Of a stretch of 64,000 nucleotides of DNA, positions 1 through 10,700 are shown in pieces (the first letter of the stretch is position 1; each line of letters begins with the position of its first letter). The notes below the pieces were generated by a model. The model worked only from the letters and a program-made list of their open reading frames with translations, did not search any database and was not told the DNA's origin. This DNA is from Oscillatoriales cyanobacterium (GTDB lineage Bacteria; Cyanobacteriota; Cyanobacteriia; Cyanobacteriales; Laspinemataceae). Position numbers and translations under genes: made by a program. The stretch is from NCBI GenBank assembly GCA_011390955.1, contig JAABRM010000020.1, forward strand, positions 1 through 64,000, read 5' to 3'.

Positions 1-1
1 T

Positions 2-763
2 GCTGTTGATGAGTTACCGACCAAGATGCGCGAGACTTTTATTCTGCACTATTATGAAGCACTATCTCATCAAGAAATAGCCGAAAAGCAAGGAATTTCC
101 TACGCGAATGTTTGCAAGCGCATATCCGATGCGCGGAAAATTTTACGTCCTAAATTGCGGGGATATTTTATCGAGGAGGAAGAGGCGAGCACGGAAGTGT
201 CAGTTACACCTGTGGCAATAGAGCCCCTAATTGAGGAAACTCCCCTGGAGAATGCGGGAGTTGAAGCGATCGTTGGGGAGATGGTGACGTTATCGGTTGC
301 GATCGCGGAAGTGGAGTGTGTTGAGGGTGAGGAATCGCCTTTTGTAGCGGTATCTGTGGGGGATTCTGATTCGGATTCTGTTGCGGCGACTTCTGAAGGG
401 AGGTTGGAGGAACTTAATGCGATCGGGAAACAGATAGTAGGGGCAGTCCCCCGGTGGCTGTCCAGTTTTGGCGGTTCACTGCTGTTTCATGGTCTAAGAA
501 AATTGGTATTGGAAGTAAGGGGTGAGTGGTGCCGATGGTGTGGGGGGGACAATGGCAGCCGGTGGGGAAAGTTGCGGGAGAATGTGCGATCGTCCCGCTC
601 TCCTCCTTATTGTTTTTCCTATTTTCAATCCAATGTCCACGAGTCTGTTGGGGATGATGATGAGGTGAAAGTTTATGTTGAGTCAAACTTCCTTAAATTA
701 GCCTTATCCAAGGGTAACTTTTGGCGATGCCTTATTATGGGAAGGCTTGCGCGATCGGTGTGA
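2..763 (+). CDS. sigma-70 family protein, region 4 part (5' end outside window; probably decaying)
   Basis: The frame is already open at base 2, so the gene starts outside the window. The first 50 or so residues read like sigma-70 region 4: a short helix around MRETFILHYY, then the helix-turn-helix SHQEIAEKQGISYANVCKRI that would contact the -35 element. An acidic, low-complexity stretch follows to about residue 140. From about base 430 the translation no longer looks like protein (clusters of Trp, Arg and Cys), and coding-like sequence resumes in another frame near base 720. My reading is an ECF-like sigma factor with a C-terminal extension that has been frameshifted or partly deleted. The identification of region 4 is good; the functional state is doubtful. 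Confidence 0.55.
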   Translation, partial: AVDELPTKMRETFILHYYEALSHQEIAEKQGISYANVCKRISDARKILRPKLRGYFIEEEEASTEVSVTPVAIEPLIEETPLENAGVEAIVGEMVTLSVAIAEVECVEGEESPFVAVSVGDSDSDSVAATSEGRLEELNAIGKQIVGAVPRWLSSFGGSLLFHGLRKLVLEVRGEWCRWCGGDNGSRWGKLRENVRSSRSPPYCFSYFQSNVHESVGDDDEVKVYVESNFLKLALSKGNFWRCLIMGRLARSV

Positions 764-878
764 AATTTTGCCATCTATTAGGAAAGAGGAATTAAGTCAG
801 TACGTGCAGCAGTATCTTTCTGAATGGAAGAAACGGTTGGAATTGGCTAATTTTGTGTACGCGATCGATTATATTTAG
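720..878 (+). pseudogene. coding-like remnant, possible C-terminus of the preceding sigma protein
   Basis: In a frame different from the sigma-like reading frame, bases 720-878 translate to about 52 residues ending at a TAG. They include EELSQYVQQYLSEWKKRLEL, which resembles the TPR-like helices found after region 4 in some cyanobacterial sigma factors or in TPR proteins. There is no start codon or ribosome binding site. I infer a detached, frameshifted tail of the same ancestral gene. The resemblance is from memory and is weak. Confidence 0.3.
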
Positions 879-1227
879 CAGGCCGTCGCAAACTAGGGTG
901 CGAAAGGGTTTTCGTATCTTAGGCTGGTTTTATGGGATGGATTGGGTTAGGGAAAAAACGCCTCTACCTCGAACAATTCAGATATTGACTTTGGGAATCG
1001 TCTTTAAGGTGGAGAGAAGAAGAGTAAACAGGCTCCACACATTGGTGCGATCGCTTTCTGTGCTACTTCTGTTGATTAAACTCACCCCGTTCGAGAGCAT
1101 ACGGGTTTCTGCAATCCTGTACCTAATACAAGATTAGGCATTTGGTTAAGCTTCTGCTGACCAAGCGTAAAGAACATGCTCTAGATTCAAAAAATCAGGC
1201 AACAACACTTTTGTAAGGAGTAAAAAT
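879..1227. other. non-coding gap upstream of the lipoxygenase gene
   Basis: A 94-codon open frame at 853-1137 has no ribosome binding site and no recognisable protein composition, so I treat it as chance. The only clear signal is the AGGAG at about 1216-1220, which serves the gene starting at 1228. I see no convincing promoter, repeat or RNA gene here. Confidence 0.5.
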
Positions 1228-3348
1228 ATGTCTTTTCCAAATCAAGCACTTACAGTGCTATACGGTTTAATAAAATTTTTAGCGACGGTTCCTTTCGCCA
1301 AGAGATTGCTTATATCTAATCAATATCAATATGACGATACAGTGCTACGTCTACCTCTTCTACCTCCTCTAGCTATGACAAAAGTGGATACCATAATAGG
1401 AGGATTACCTAAACTGCCTAAAGAAGATGAATTGCCCGATCAAAAATGGATTACTTTGGTACTAAGTACACTAATTCTTCTCAAAAAAAATAATGATAAA
1501 AAATCTAGTGAATTTATCAATGAATCGGTTTCAAATGAGAATCAAATTAACTCGTTAGAGTCGATTAATGAACAAATTAAAGCTGCTAATGGACAAGAAG
1601 ATCTGACTAATGCTGTTTTAAAGCTAAAATCAGCATTAGGATTAGGAGATACTGACAAACAACGGGAAGCACCTTTTAAGACTGAAAATGACATCCAATT
1701 GGAAAGCAATCGCAGTGAATTGGAAGATGAATTTGATAAAATTGACCGGGAAATAGAGGATTGGTTAAGCCAAACCCTACAGGAAGAATCTGCAAGTTCT
1801 TTAAAAGCTGAGGAAGTTGAGCAAACTGACAAAGAATTATATAGTAATCTTCAAGAGATTGCTAGATTTTTAGGACGAGAATTAATTGGCAATCAACCAG
1901 ATTTTCAAGAGGTACTTGAAAGTACTGCTCCTAATCCTAGTCTAGAGGATTACGAAAACTTAATTGAACCGTTAAGCATCAAGCCAGCAACTTTAAGGAA
2001 TTTCCAACAAGATAAAGTTTTTGCTTATATGCAAGTAGCTGGCCCAAACCCAGTTATGCTAAATCAAATCAAAAAAATTGATTCTCGCCTGCCAATTACC
2101 AACGAACAATACCAAAATATTGTGTCCCAGGATTCTTTAGAGGCAGCACTACAAGAAGGGCGACTTTATCTAGCAGACTATTCTAAGCTAGGCGATGTAA
2201 TTAATGGTAGTGGTGGTGGATTTCAAAAGTATATATATGCTCCAGTGGCTCTATTTGCTGTACCACCAGATAAGAGTACAGATAAGAATTTGCTGCCGAT
2301 AGCAATTCGTTGTCAACAGACTCCAGGGGATGAAAACCCTATATTTACCCCCGGAGATGGAGACAACTGGATGACAGCTAAAACCATCTTACAAATGGCA
2401 GATAGTAATTATCACGAACTGATATCTCACTTAGCTCGGACCCACTTATTTTTAGAACCTTTTGTTCTCGCAACTAATCGCTGCTTCACTGAGAAAGATC
2501 ACGCTGTAAGACTTTTGCTGAAACCTCATTTAGAAGGTACCGTATTGATTAATTATGGCGCACATAAATTTCTATTAGCTGAACAAGGCTCTCTAGACTC
2601 GTTATTAGGTGGCACTATTAAGAGTAACGTTGAACTAGCTATCAAAGAAACTCTGAGCCAATTAGCTAACTTTAATGAAGTTGCCTTCCCTCGGACTTTA
2701 GAAAAACGCGGCGTTAATAATTATAAACAGCTACCAATTTATCCTTACCGAGATGATGGGCTACTGATTTGGGGTGCTATTCATCAGTGGGTTAAGGAAT
2801 ACTTAGGTCTGTTCTACGCCAGTGATAAATCTGTAGAGACAGATGAACAACTACAAAATTGGGCGCGTGAGTTGCTTTCTAAAGGAAACTGTAAGATTGG
2901 TGAAGAAAGTAACGGTCGTATTAAAACCCGAGATTATCTAGTCGAGGCCATCTCTACAATTATTTTTACAGCTAGCGCTCAACACGCTGCTGTTAACTTT
3001 TCGCAAAGTGGCCTAATGACCTACGCACCAGCATTTCCTTTAGGTTGCTATTCCCCAGCACCTACAAACCCCCAACAGCAGCAAAATTTTCTGGAGTTAC
3101 TACCGCCGTTAGACGACAAAGCTGAACTGCAAATAAAAGTTCTTTATTTGCTGGGCTCAGTCTACTATACGAAACTAGGCGATTACTCTGGCTCATCTTT
3201 TAAAAAGGAAAAAGTGGAAAAAGCTCTTAACAAATTTAAGGTTAACCTAGATGACATCGAAGCAAAAATTCGGACAGAAGATAGCAAAAGGCTGGTTTCT
3301 TACAGATATTTATTGCCTTCAAATATTCCTCAAAGCATCAATATTTAA
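1228..3348 (+). CDS. lipoxygenase (non-heme iron fatty-acid dioxygenase)
   Basis: This 706-residue protein should insert O2 into a polyunsaturated fatty acid to give a hydroperoxide. The iron-site signature is complete. The H-x4-H-x4-H motif is H396, H401 and H406, the last two matching soybean LOX-1 ligands H499 and H504. H586 and N590 lie in QHAAVNFSQ, matching H690 and N694, and the chain ends in isoleucine (I706), the usual carboxylate ligand. The block HLFLEPFVLATNR is typical of the family. The first 200 residues or so are acidic and helical and do not look like a PLAT domain, so the N-terminus is unlike plant enzymes. The start is fixed by AGGAG 8 bases upstream. Codon use is AT-richer than in the housekeeping genes further on. 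It stands about 1 kb upstream of the NRPS genes on the same strand; a link to the peptide pathway is possible but unproven. Confidence 0.88.
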   Translation: MSFPNQALTVLYGLIKFLATVPFAKRLLISNQYQYDDTVLRLPLLPPLAMTKVDTIIGGLPKLPKEDELPDQKWITLVLSTLILLKKNNDKKSSEFINESVSNENQINSLESINEQIKAANGQEDLTNAVLKLKSALGLGDTDKQREAPFKTENDIQLESNRSELEDEFDKIDREIEDWLSQTLQEESASSLKAEEVEQTDKELYSNLQEIARFLGRELIGNQPDFQEVLESTAPNPSLEDYENLIEPLSIKPATLRNFQQDKVFAYMQVAGPNPVMLNQIKKIDSRLPITNEQYQNIVSQDSLEAALQEGRLYLADYSKLGDVINGSGGGFQKYIYAPVALFAVPPDKSTDKNLLPIAIRCQQTPGDENPIFTPGDGDNWMTAKTILQMADSNYHELISHLARTHLFLEPFVLATNRCFTEKDHAVRLLLKPHLEGTVLINYGAHKFLLAEQGSLDSLLGGTIKSNVELAIKETLSQLANFNEVAFPRTLEKRGVNNYKQLPIYPYRDDGLLIWGAIHQWVKEYLGLFYASDKSVETDEQLQNWARELLSKGNCKIGEESNGRIKTRDYLVEAISTIIFTASAQHAAVNFSQSGLMTYAPAFPLGCYSPAPTNPQQQQNFLELLPPLDDKAELQIKVLYLLGSVYYTKLGDYSGSSFKKEKVEKALNKFKVNLDDIEAKIRTEDSKRLVSYRYLLPSNIPQSINI

Positions 3349-3611
3349 CAAATATAGAGCTTGATAAATTCAAACAAAATTTGACCTAGTAAAACGCAAC
3401 TAAGGTGGCATAATATCGTAAAGTGACTTAGACTAAAGCTAGTCCTAAAATAGGCTTACACCTATTCATTAAAGTATTTTGAGGTAAATTTATGCTTTTT
3501 ATTACTGTGAATGGGTTTGAGCCTCATTTACCTGTGTTGAACTAAATCACTCTGCCATAGAGAAATACCAGGGTAAACGCATCTAAATTAAGTTGGCATA
3601 AAATTATATTT
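3349..3611. other. short non-coding gap after lipoxygenase
   Basis: AT-rich spacer. I found no strong hairpin-plus-T-run terminator behind the lipoxygenase gene and no recognisable upstream portion of the thiamine-diphosphate enzyme fragment that follows. Confidence 0.4.
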
Positions 3612-4007
3612 GTGCATGGCTTATTCTCTAATAAAACCATTTTTAAAAATCTTAAATTTGATGCAATTAACCCTGAGTATCTCCGACTTGAAAGGCTAAA
3701 TGTTAACTTCGTTGTCATTGCGAAAGCATTCGGCGGTCAAGATGGGGAGATTGTGGAGAGTCGCCAGGATGTCAGAACTGCCGTGCAGCGAGGCATCGAC
3801 TATGTATTAAAAACCAACAAGTCGTACATCCTCGATATGCGGACGGCGAAAGACACGCCCCCACTCCAATCCAGCGAGGCGAAAATTCAGCAGATGTTCG
3901 CCCGTTATGTCGAGCAGCCGCCACTTAATTTTTTTCACCACTCAAATGAAAAATCTTTGCAGACGAGTGTTCTTGGCTTACCAGTGAACGTTCCGCTTAT
4001 TTCTTAA
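3612..4007 (+). pseudogene. C-terminal fragment of a thiamine-diphosphate-dependent enzyme (acetolactate synthase/benzoylformate decarboxylase type)
   Basis: Residues from about 33 on (NFVVIAKAFGGQDGEIVES, then a regularly spaced YILDMRTA) match the extreme C-terminus of ThDP-dependent decarboxylases and carboligases. The family is normally about 550 residues; only about 90 recognisable ones remain, with no PP or Pyr domain upstream, and the beginning of the frame is unrelated sequence. The part from about 3710 on is more GC-rich than the bases before it, in keeping with a junction there. It is a relic, not a working enzyme. Its place between the lipoxygenase and NRPS genes suggests past insertion and deletion at this edge of the cluster. 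Confidence 0.65.
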
Positions 4008-4146
4008 ACCAAAAACTTGCCCAATTTTTCCGTGATATCGTTGAGCAGATACTGGTGTTACATTTGGGCAACTAGGACGTGAGCGCTATCTTTTGGCTTT
4101 GGTTTCAGTACAGACAAAAAATCCACACATGATGTGATTCTTGCGG

Positions 4147-4240
4147 TATAATAAATGTGATAATCGCCCCTCTATCTATCTTTTAATTGATGAAGAAGTA
4201 GAGAGCGCGAGCGCCCATTCAACAGCAGCAGGGGCGATTA
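4147..4240 (+). promoter_or_regulatory. candidate promoter -10 box and leader inverted repeat upstream of the NRPS operon
   Basis: A TATAAT lies at 4147-4152, without a recognisable -35 box. Just downstream, AATCGCCCCT (4162-4171) is exactly complementary to AGGGGCGATT (4230-4239), about 58 bases apart, in the long untranslated stretch before the start at 4319. This could be an operon promoter with a structured leader. No riboswitch class is recognised. Confidence 0.3.
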
Positions 4241-4318
4241 CTAAACCATGACACGATCGCAGCTAGACCCTCTGCATGGACGACTTTAGCCTAATAAACA
4301 TTCATTCAACTTTGACTA

Positions 4319-7300
4319 ATGATGGCTCCTATCAATCAACCAGAAATTCCGGTACCTAATCCAGAACAACAACGTATAGGCGCAGAAATTTTAACAGAAG
4401 CCGAACGGCATAAAATATTACACGAATGGAATAACACTACAAGAGAATATCCCCACGATCGCTGCATTCACCACTTATTTGAGGAACAGGTAGAACGGAC
4501 ACCTAACGCTGTGGCAGTAGTTTTTGAAGAGGAGCAACTGACGTATCAACAATTAAACGCTAGGGCAAACCAACTGGCGCATTACCTGCAAGAAATCGGT
4601 GTGAAGCCAGAAGTTTTGGTAGGAATTTGTGTTGAACGCTCGTTCGAGATGATAGTGGGACTCCTGGGTGTTCTCAAAGCCGGTGGCGCATACGTTCCTC
4701 TCGACCCAGCTTATCCTTTGGAACGGCTGAGTTTCACGCTGCAAGACTCCTCGGTGCCGGTGCTGCTCACTCAGTCCAAACTGGCCGAGAACCTGCCTCT
4801 ACACTCTGCCCGGGTCATTTGTTTGGACTCGGACTGGGAAGAAATTGCTTTCCATAACAAGGAGAACCCCAGCACCATCGTCACCCCGGATAACCTAGCT
4901 TACGTTATCTACACATCAGGTTCTACAGGACAACCCAAAGGTGTCTTAGTGGCGCACCGGGGAGTGTGTAACTTAGCTACAGCACAAAGCAAGCTATTTG
5001 ACCTACACTCAGAGAGTCGAATTCTTCAGTTTGCCTCCTTTAGTTTTGATGCCTCGGTTTGGGAGGTTGTTATGGCTTTAGTACCAGGAGCGACACTGGT
5101 ATTAGCAAAACGGGAGTCTTTAATGCCAGGACGAGCGTTGTTAGAGCTATTACAAGAGCAAAAAATTACCCACGCTAACCTTGTGCCATCTGTGCTGGCG
5201 ACTCTCCCTGATGAGGAGTTACCTACTTTACAAAATATGGTCGTAGGGGGAGAACCGTGCCCTTCTTATTTGGTCGAAAAATGGTCAAATAAAAGGCGTT
5301 TTTTTAATCTGTATGGCCCAACTGAATTCACCGTCTGTGCTACCATTGCACAATGCTCTCAAGGCATGGATGTGGTGCCAATTGGACGACCGATCGCTAA
5401 CACTAAAATCTATATTCTCGACACTGAGAACCAACCCGTCCCCATTGGAGTACCAGGAGAACTTCATATTGGGGGCGTGGGGTTAGCACGAGGCTACCTT
5501 AACCGCCCCGATTTAACTGAGCAAAAGTTCATCCCTAATCCCTTTAGCAACGGATCTGGTTCTCGCCTATATAAAACAGGAGATTTAGCCCGTTATCTAC
5601 CAGACGGCAATATCGAATTTTTGGGGCGGATAGACAATCAGGTAAAGATTCGCGGTTTTCGCATCGAATTGGGCGAAATAGAGGCAGTCTTGTCTCAACA
5701 TCCAGCAGTTTTAGAAACTGCTGTCGTGGTGCAGCAAGATGTTTCAGATCGCCAATATTTAGCAGCCTATATTGTCTCGCAAAATTCCAGGGCGATTTCG
5801 CGCAGCGACCTGCGCGCTTTTCTCAAAGAGAAGCTGCCCGATTACATGGTTCCAGGAGTGTTTGTTATGTTAGATGCCTTGCCATTAACACCTAATGGTA
5901 AGGTAGATCGGCGAGCGCTACATGAATATTCTAAAAAGAGGGATATAGACGAATCAGAGGTAGAGTTATCTAATATAGACATTAGTGTCGAAAATAATAA
6001 ACGGAAAATTACAGAGTTGAAATCCACACCTACGGATAGCATCGGCCCAAGATTACTTTCTTTGGTGGCGAATTTGCTACGCATAGAGGTCGATGAAATA
6101 GATGTATCTGCCACTTTTTTAGACCTGGGCATTGATTCGCTACTTATTTTGGAAGCTATGCGAAGCATTCAAAATACTTTTGGAGTTCAGGTGGAAGCTC
6201 AACAGTTTTTTGAAGAGCTGGAAACTATAGACGCTTTAGCCACATACATCGAGCAGACTTTTCGCTTAGAAGAAGAGCCAAAAAAATATCAGAAGATTGA
6301 TTCAACAAAGACCATTGCCGGTTTAATGGCTAATGTAAAGCCTGTAAAACCGAGCCAAAACTTAACTCAACCTTTACAAGTACCACTAGCGGTTCCGACA
6401 AATAAATCGATGAACAGACCCAATGAAAATGTGGAGCCTCAGACAAGCGTAGAAAAGATTGTCTCGCAGCAGCTTCAATTAATGTCTCAACAGCTAGAGC
6501 TTTTGCGGAGAGAACAGGGTTCAACGGAGCGATCGCATCAGGAAAAAACTACCTTCTCTGAATTCGCCTCCCCCAAGTCATTTGAGGGAACAAACACCGT
6601 TAGCAATGAATGTCCAGTGTGTTCTTACAATGAATGGGACCCACTGGAAGAAGTGATTGTTGGCATTGTCGATGGAGCAATGATTCCATCCTGGCATACC
6701 ATCCATCGCGCTACGGTGCTTCCCGGTCAAGAAAAACAAATGGAGAGCCTAGCCAAGCGGACGCAAAAACAACCGCTTCCCTATCCAGAGTGGCTCGTTC
6801 AGGCTGCAAGCAAATGCGTCGAGGAATTTGCTCATATTCTTGAATCGGAAGGAGTTATTGTTCGTCGCCCTGATATTGTTGATTACTCTGCCTCTTTCCG
6901 TACACCGGATTGGGAAGTCATGAATGGCTTTTGTTCAGCCAATCCCCGCGACGTTTTCTTGGTAATTGGCAATGAAATTATAGAAGCTCCAATGGCCGAT
7001 CGCAGTCGTTATTTCGAGTCGTGGGCTTATCGCTCCCTACTTAAAGAATACTTAAAGGGAGGAGCCAAATGGGTCGCTGCCCCCAAACCGCAGCTACTCG
7101 ATGCCCAGTATGACCCAAATTACAAAACTCCCGTTAATGGTGAGGAAATGCGCTATGTCATCACTGAATTTGAGCCAACGTTTGATGCAGCAGACTTCGT
7201 GCGTTTTGGACGGGATATTTTTGTCCAGAAGAGTCATGTTACTAATAGCCTTGGGATTGAATGGGTGCGGCGTCACCTGGGCGATGAATATCGAGTTCAC

Positions 7301-7717
7301 GAGGTTCAGTCGCTCTGCCCACAAGCCTTGCATATTGACACCACTCTAGTTCCGCTTGCGCCAGGGAAGGTGTTAGTAAATCCTCTGTTCATAGATGTGG
7401 ATAATTTACCTGATTACTTCAAATCTTGGGATATATTGCTCGCACCGAAACCCAACCGAACGCCGATGACACTCTATGACACAAAAGTAATCAGTCAGTG
7501 GGTGAATATGAATGTACTCAGTCTCGATGAAGAGCGAGTAGTTGTCGAAAAATCACAGGAATCTATGATTGCAGCCTTAAAAGACTGGGGTTTCAAACCC
7601 ATTCCCTGCGAGTTTGAAAGTTACTATCCTTTCATGGGTTCTTTTCATTGCGCGACACTGGATGTCCGCAGACGTGGTGTACTGCGTTCCTATGAAATGG
7701 AGGAGGGCGCTCTATGA
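4319..7717 (+). CDS. NRPS starter protein: adenylation - carrier - glycine-amidinotransferase-like domain
   Basis: This 1132-residue protein has no condensation domain, so it most likely loads the first building block. An adenylation domain (about 40-535) shows YTSGSTGQPKGV, the NQVKIRGFRIELGEIE motif and NGKVDRR. My reading of its specificity code is D-A-W-N-V-G-L-V-C-K, which I cannot assign. The carrier site is LGIDS near residue 608. Residues 764-1126 are a full amidinotransferase of the AGAT/CyrA/SxtG type with its catalytic triad in place: D956 in FDAADF, H1005 in HIDTT and C1111 in SFHCATLDVRRRG. Such enzymes move the amidino group of arginine to an amine, so I infer a guanidino group is placed on the carrier-bound starter, or on a free amine supplied to it. 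The start has no good ribosome binding site; ATG at 4322 is equally possible. It overlaps the next gene by ATGA. Confidence 0.92.
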   Translation: MMAPINQPEIPVPNPEQQRIGAEILTEAERHKILHEWNNTTREYPHDRCIHHLFEEQVERTPNAVAVVFEEEQLTYQQLNARANQLAHYLQEIGVKPEVLVGICVERSFEMIVGLLGVLKAGGAYVPLDPAYPLERLSFTLQDSSVPVLLTQSKLAENLPLHSARVICLDSDWEEIAFHNKENPSTIVTPDNLAYVIYTSGSTGQPKGVLVAHRGVCNLATAQSKLFDLHSESRILQFASFSFDASVWEVVMALVPGATLVLAKRESLMPGRALLELLQEQKITHANLVPSVLATLPDEELPTLQNMVVGGEPCPSYLVEKWSNKRRFFNLYGPTEFTVCATIAQCSQGMDVVPIGRPIANTKIYILDTENQPVPIGVPGELHIGGVGLARGYLNRPDLTEQKFIPNPFSNGSGSRLYKTGDLARYLPDGNIEFLGRIDNQVKIRGFRIELGEIEAVLSQHPAVLETAVVVQQDVSDRQYLAAYIVSQNSRAISRSDLRAFLKEKLPDYMVPGVFVMLDALPLTPNGKVDRRALHEYSKKRDIDESEVELSNIDISVENNKRKITELKSTPTDSIGPRLLSLVANLLRIEVDEIDVSATFLDLGIDSLLILEAMRSIQNTFGVQVEAQQFFEELETIDALATYIEQTFRLEEEPKKYQKIDSTKTIAGLMANVKPVKPSQNLTQPLQVPLAVPTNKSMNRPNENVEPQTSVEKIVSQQLQLMSQQLELLRREQGSTERSHQEKTTFSEFASPKSFEGTNTVSNECPVCSYNEWDPLEEVIVGIVDGAMIPSWHTIHRATVLPGQEKQMESLAKRTQKQPLPYPEWLVQAASKCVEEFAHILESEGVIVRRPDIVDYSASFRTPDWEVMNGFCSANPRDVFLVIGNEIIEAPMADRSRYFESWAYRSLLKEYLKGGAKWVAAPKPQLLDAQYDPNYKTPVNGEEMRYVITEFEPTFDAADFVRFGRDIFVQKSHVTNSLGIEWVRRHLGDEYRVHEVQSLCPQALHIDTTLVPLAPGKVLVNPLFIDVDNLPDYFKSWDILLAPKPNRTPMTLYDTKVISQWVNMNVLSLDEERVVVEKSQESMIAALKDWGFKPIPCEFESYYPFMGSFHCATLDVRRRGVLRSYEMEEGAL

Positions 7718-10700
7718 ATCTGAACCAATTTTTAGCTGAACTTGCCCAACGCGGTGTCAAATTGTGGCTAGAGGGTGAAACGTTGCGTTTTCGCGCTCCC
7801 AAAGGCGTAATGACACCAGAAGAGCGGGACTTGCTGGTATTGCATAAAGCAAAAATTATCTCGTTGCTGTCCCCGAACAATACGAGCGCGAACGATACTG
7901 GAAAAACACTTGTAACCACCTCAGAACAACGGGAGATACCTCTATCTTTTCCTCAAGAACAACTGTGGTTTCTGAGCGAGTTAGACGCAAATAACGTTTC
8001 TTACAACGAACTCTTTGCTCTCCGATTTTTGGGTGTACTGAACATCGTTGCACTAGAGCAAAGCCTGAACAAGATCGTCGCTCGCCATGCAGCTTTACGA
8101 ACCAACTTTGCGACGGTTAACGGGCAGCCTGTTCAGTTCATTGCTGAAAGATTGACTTTGACATTTCCAGTCATAGACTTAAGCAATCTGCCTGCTTGTG
8201 ACAGAGAAAACGAAGTCCAACGATTAGCAACGGAACAAGCCCAAAAACCCTTTGACTTAGTTAGCGACTCCTTAATCCAAGCGACTGTAGTTAAGCTAAC
8301 AGAAACAGAACATATATTCTTGCTGAGAACTCATCACATTGTCTGGGATGGTTGGTCATTAGGTGTTATGTGGCGGGAGTTAGCAGCTTTCTACAATGAC
8401 TTATCCCAAGAACTACCTCTACTTCCAGCGCAGTATCCAGACTTTGCGGTTTGGCAGAGGCAATACTTGACAGGTGAGGTGCTAGATTCCTTACAAACCT
8501 ATTGGCAGCAACAACTATTAGATGCACCAACCCTGTTAGAATTGCCCACTGACCGAGTACGAGGAGTCACACAAACTTTTCGAGGAAAACATTATAGATT
8601 TGTTATTTCAAAGCTGCTTACGGAGGCTCTGATCGGTTTAAGTCGGCGGCAAAAAGTAACTCTTTTTATGACGCTCTTAGCTGCGTTTCAAACATTACTT
8701 TACCGTTATACTGGGCAAGATGATGTTGTAGTCGGTTCGCCCATTGCGAATCGCGATCGCTCCGAATTTAAGGATTTGATTGGGTATTTTGTTAATACGC
8801 TAGTATTACGCATATGTTTGGCAGGGAACCCAAGCTTTGAGGATTTACTGTCTAGGGTGCGAAAAGTAACGCTCGAAGCATACTCTCATCGAGAGCTACC
8901 GTTTGAGAAATTAGTAGAGATATTGCAGCCAGAACGCTCTTTGAGTTACACACCACTGTTCCAGGTGATGTTCATGCTGCTTGAAGAATTACCCGAAATC
9001 CAAATGGAAGGTTTAAGGGTAAGTCCATTAGCAATAGAAACTGGCACAACTCACTTTGATTTGGCTTTGTTTATAGAAAAGACTTCATCGGGACTAATTG
9101 GAGAATGGGAATACAATACCGACTTGTTTGATGAAGCCACGATCACTCGGATGTCGGGACATTTCCAGACTTTGCTGGAGGCGATCGCTGCCAATCCCAA
9201 GCAGAAGATTTCCGAATTGCCTCTGCTGACACAAACAGAGTGCCACCAGCTATTAGTTGAGTGGAATAACACACAAATTGAGTATCCCCAAGATAAGTGT
9301 ATCCATCAGTTATTTGAAGAACAGGTTGAGCATACACCGGATGCGGTAGCTGTAGTATTTGAAAGTAAGCAACTCACCTATCGAGAATTAAACACAAAAG
9401 CCAATAAATTAGCACATTACTTACAAACTTTAGGAGTCAAACCCGAAGTTTTAGTAGGCATTTGTATAGAACGCTCCTTGGAAATGATTGTGGGAATCTT
9501 AGGTATCATCAAAGCAGGTGGTGCTTACGTCCCCATAGACCCTGCTTATCCATCTGAGCGGATCGCTTATATGCTCAAAGATTCGCAGCTAGCAGTTCTA
9601 TTGACGCAAGAAAAACTGGTCGCCTCGTTACCAGAGCATCAAGCACAAGTAATTTGCTTAGATTCTGATTGGGAAGAAATCTCTACTGAGAGTGACCTTT
9701 CTCCTATCACTAGCGTGACACCAGAGAACTTAGCTTATGTTATTTACACCTCTGGGTCAACAGGGAAACCGAAAGGAGTTGGTGTTCCTCACCGAGCAGT
9801 AAACCGTTTGGTAATCAATACAAACTACATTTACTTCCAACCTCTAGATGTAGTTGCTTTTGCTTCCAACTTTTCATTCGATGCAGCTACATTTGAGATT
9901 TGGGGAGCCTTACTGAACGGTGCGAAACTTATTGTTATCACCAAAGATGTAGCAATTTCTCCTGATGAGTTTGCCGCTCAAATCCACTCGCAAGGCATTA
10001 CCGTATTATTTTTAACTACTGCCTTATTTAATCTACTAGCGAGAGAAGTACCCTCAGCTTTTAGATCGGTACGACACCTTCTATTTGGAGGAGAAGCTGT
10101 CGAGCCTAAATGGGTCAAAGAGGTACTCAAGAAGGGTTCACCTCAGCGATTGCTTCACGTTTATGGGCCTACAGAAAACACAACATTTACTACCTGGTAC
10201 TTGGTAGAGGATGTTTCAGAAGAAGCTACAACTATTCCGATTGGTCGTCCTATTGCCAATACACAGGTTTATTTATTAGATACTCAGTTGCAACCTGTTC
10301 CGCTCGGTGTTCCTGGAGAAGTATACATCGGTGGTGATGGGCTAGCAAGAGGATACCTCAACCGTCCTGATTTAACTGATGAAAAATTTATCCCCAACCC
10401 CTTTAGCAATCAACCGAGTTCTCGCCTCTACAAAACTGGAGACTTAGCCCGCTATCTCATAAACGGTAACATCGAATTTCTCGGTCGTATTGACAACCAA
10501 GTAAAAATTCGAGGTTTCCGTATCGAATTAAGCGAAATCGAAACCGCTATCTCTCAACACCCATCAGTCGCACAAACAGTCGTTATTGCTGTCGAAAATA
10601 ACATAGGCAATAAACAATTAGCAGCTTACATCGTCCCCCAACCACAAGCAGTAGCTTCTAGCGGCGACCTCCGCAACTTCCTCAAACAAAAACTGCCTGA

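Noticed and set aside
414-686. 90-codon open frame on the minus strand over the sigma-like gene
   Set aside because: No ribosome binding site, odd composition rich in His, Pro and Thr, and it lies over the degenerate part of the sigma reading frame.
853-1137. 94-codon open frame on the plus strand
   Set aside because: No ribosome binding site, no recognisable motif, and it begins within the sigma remnant; judged to be chance.
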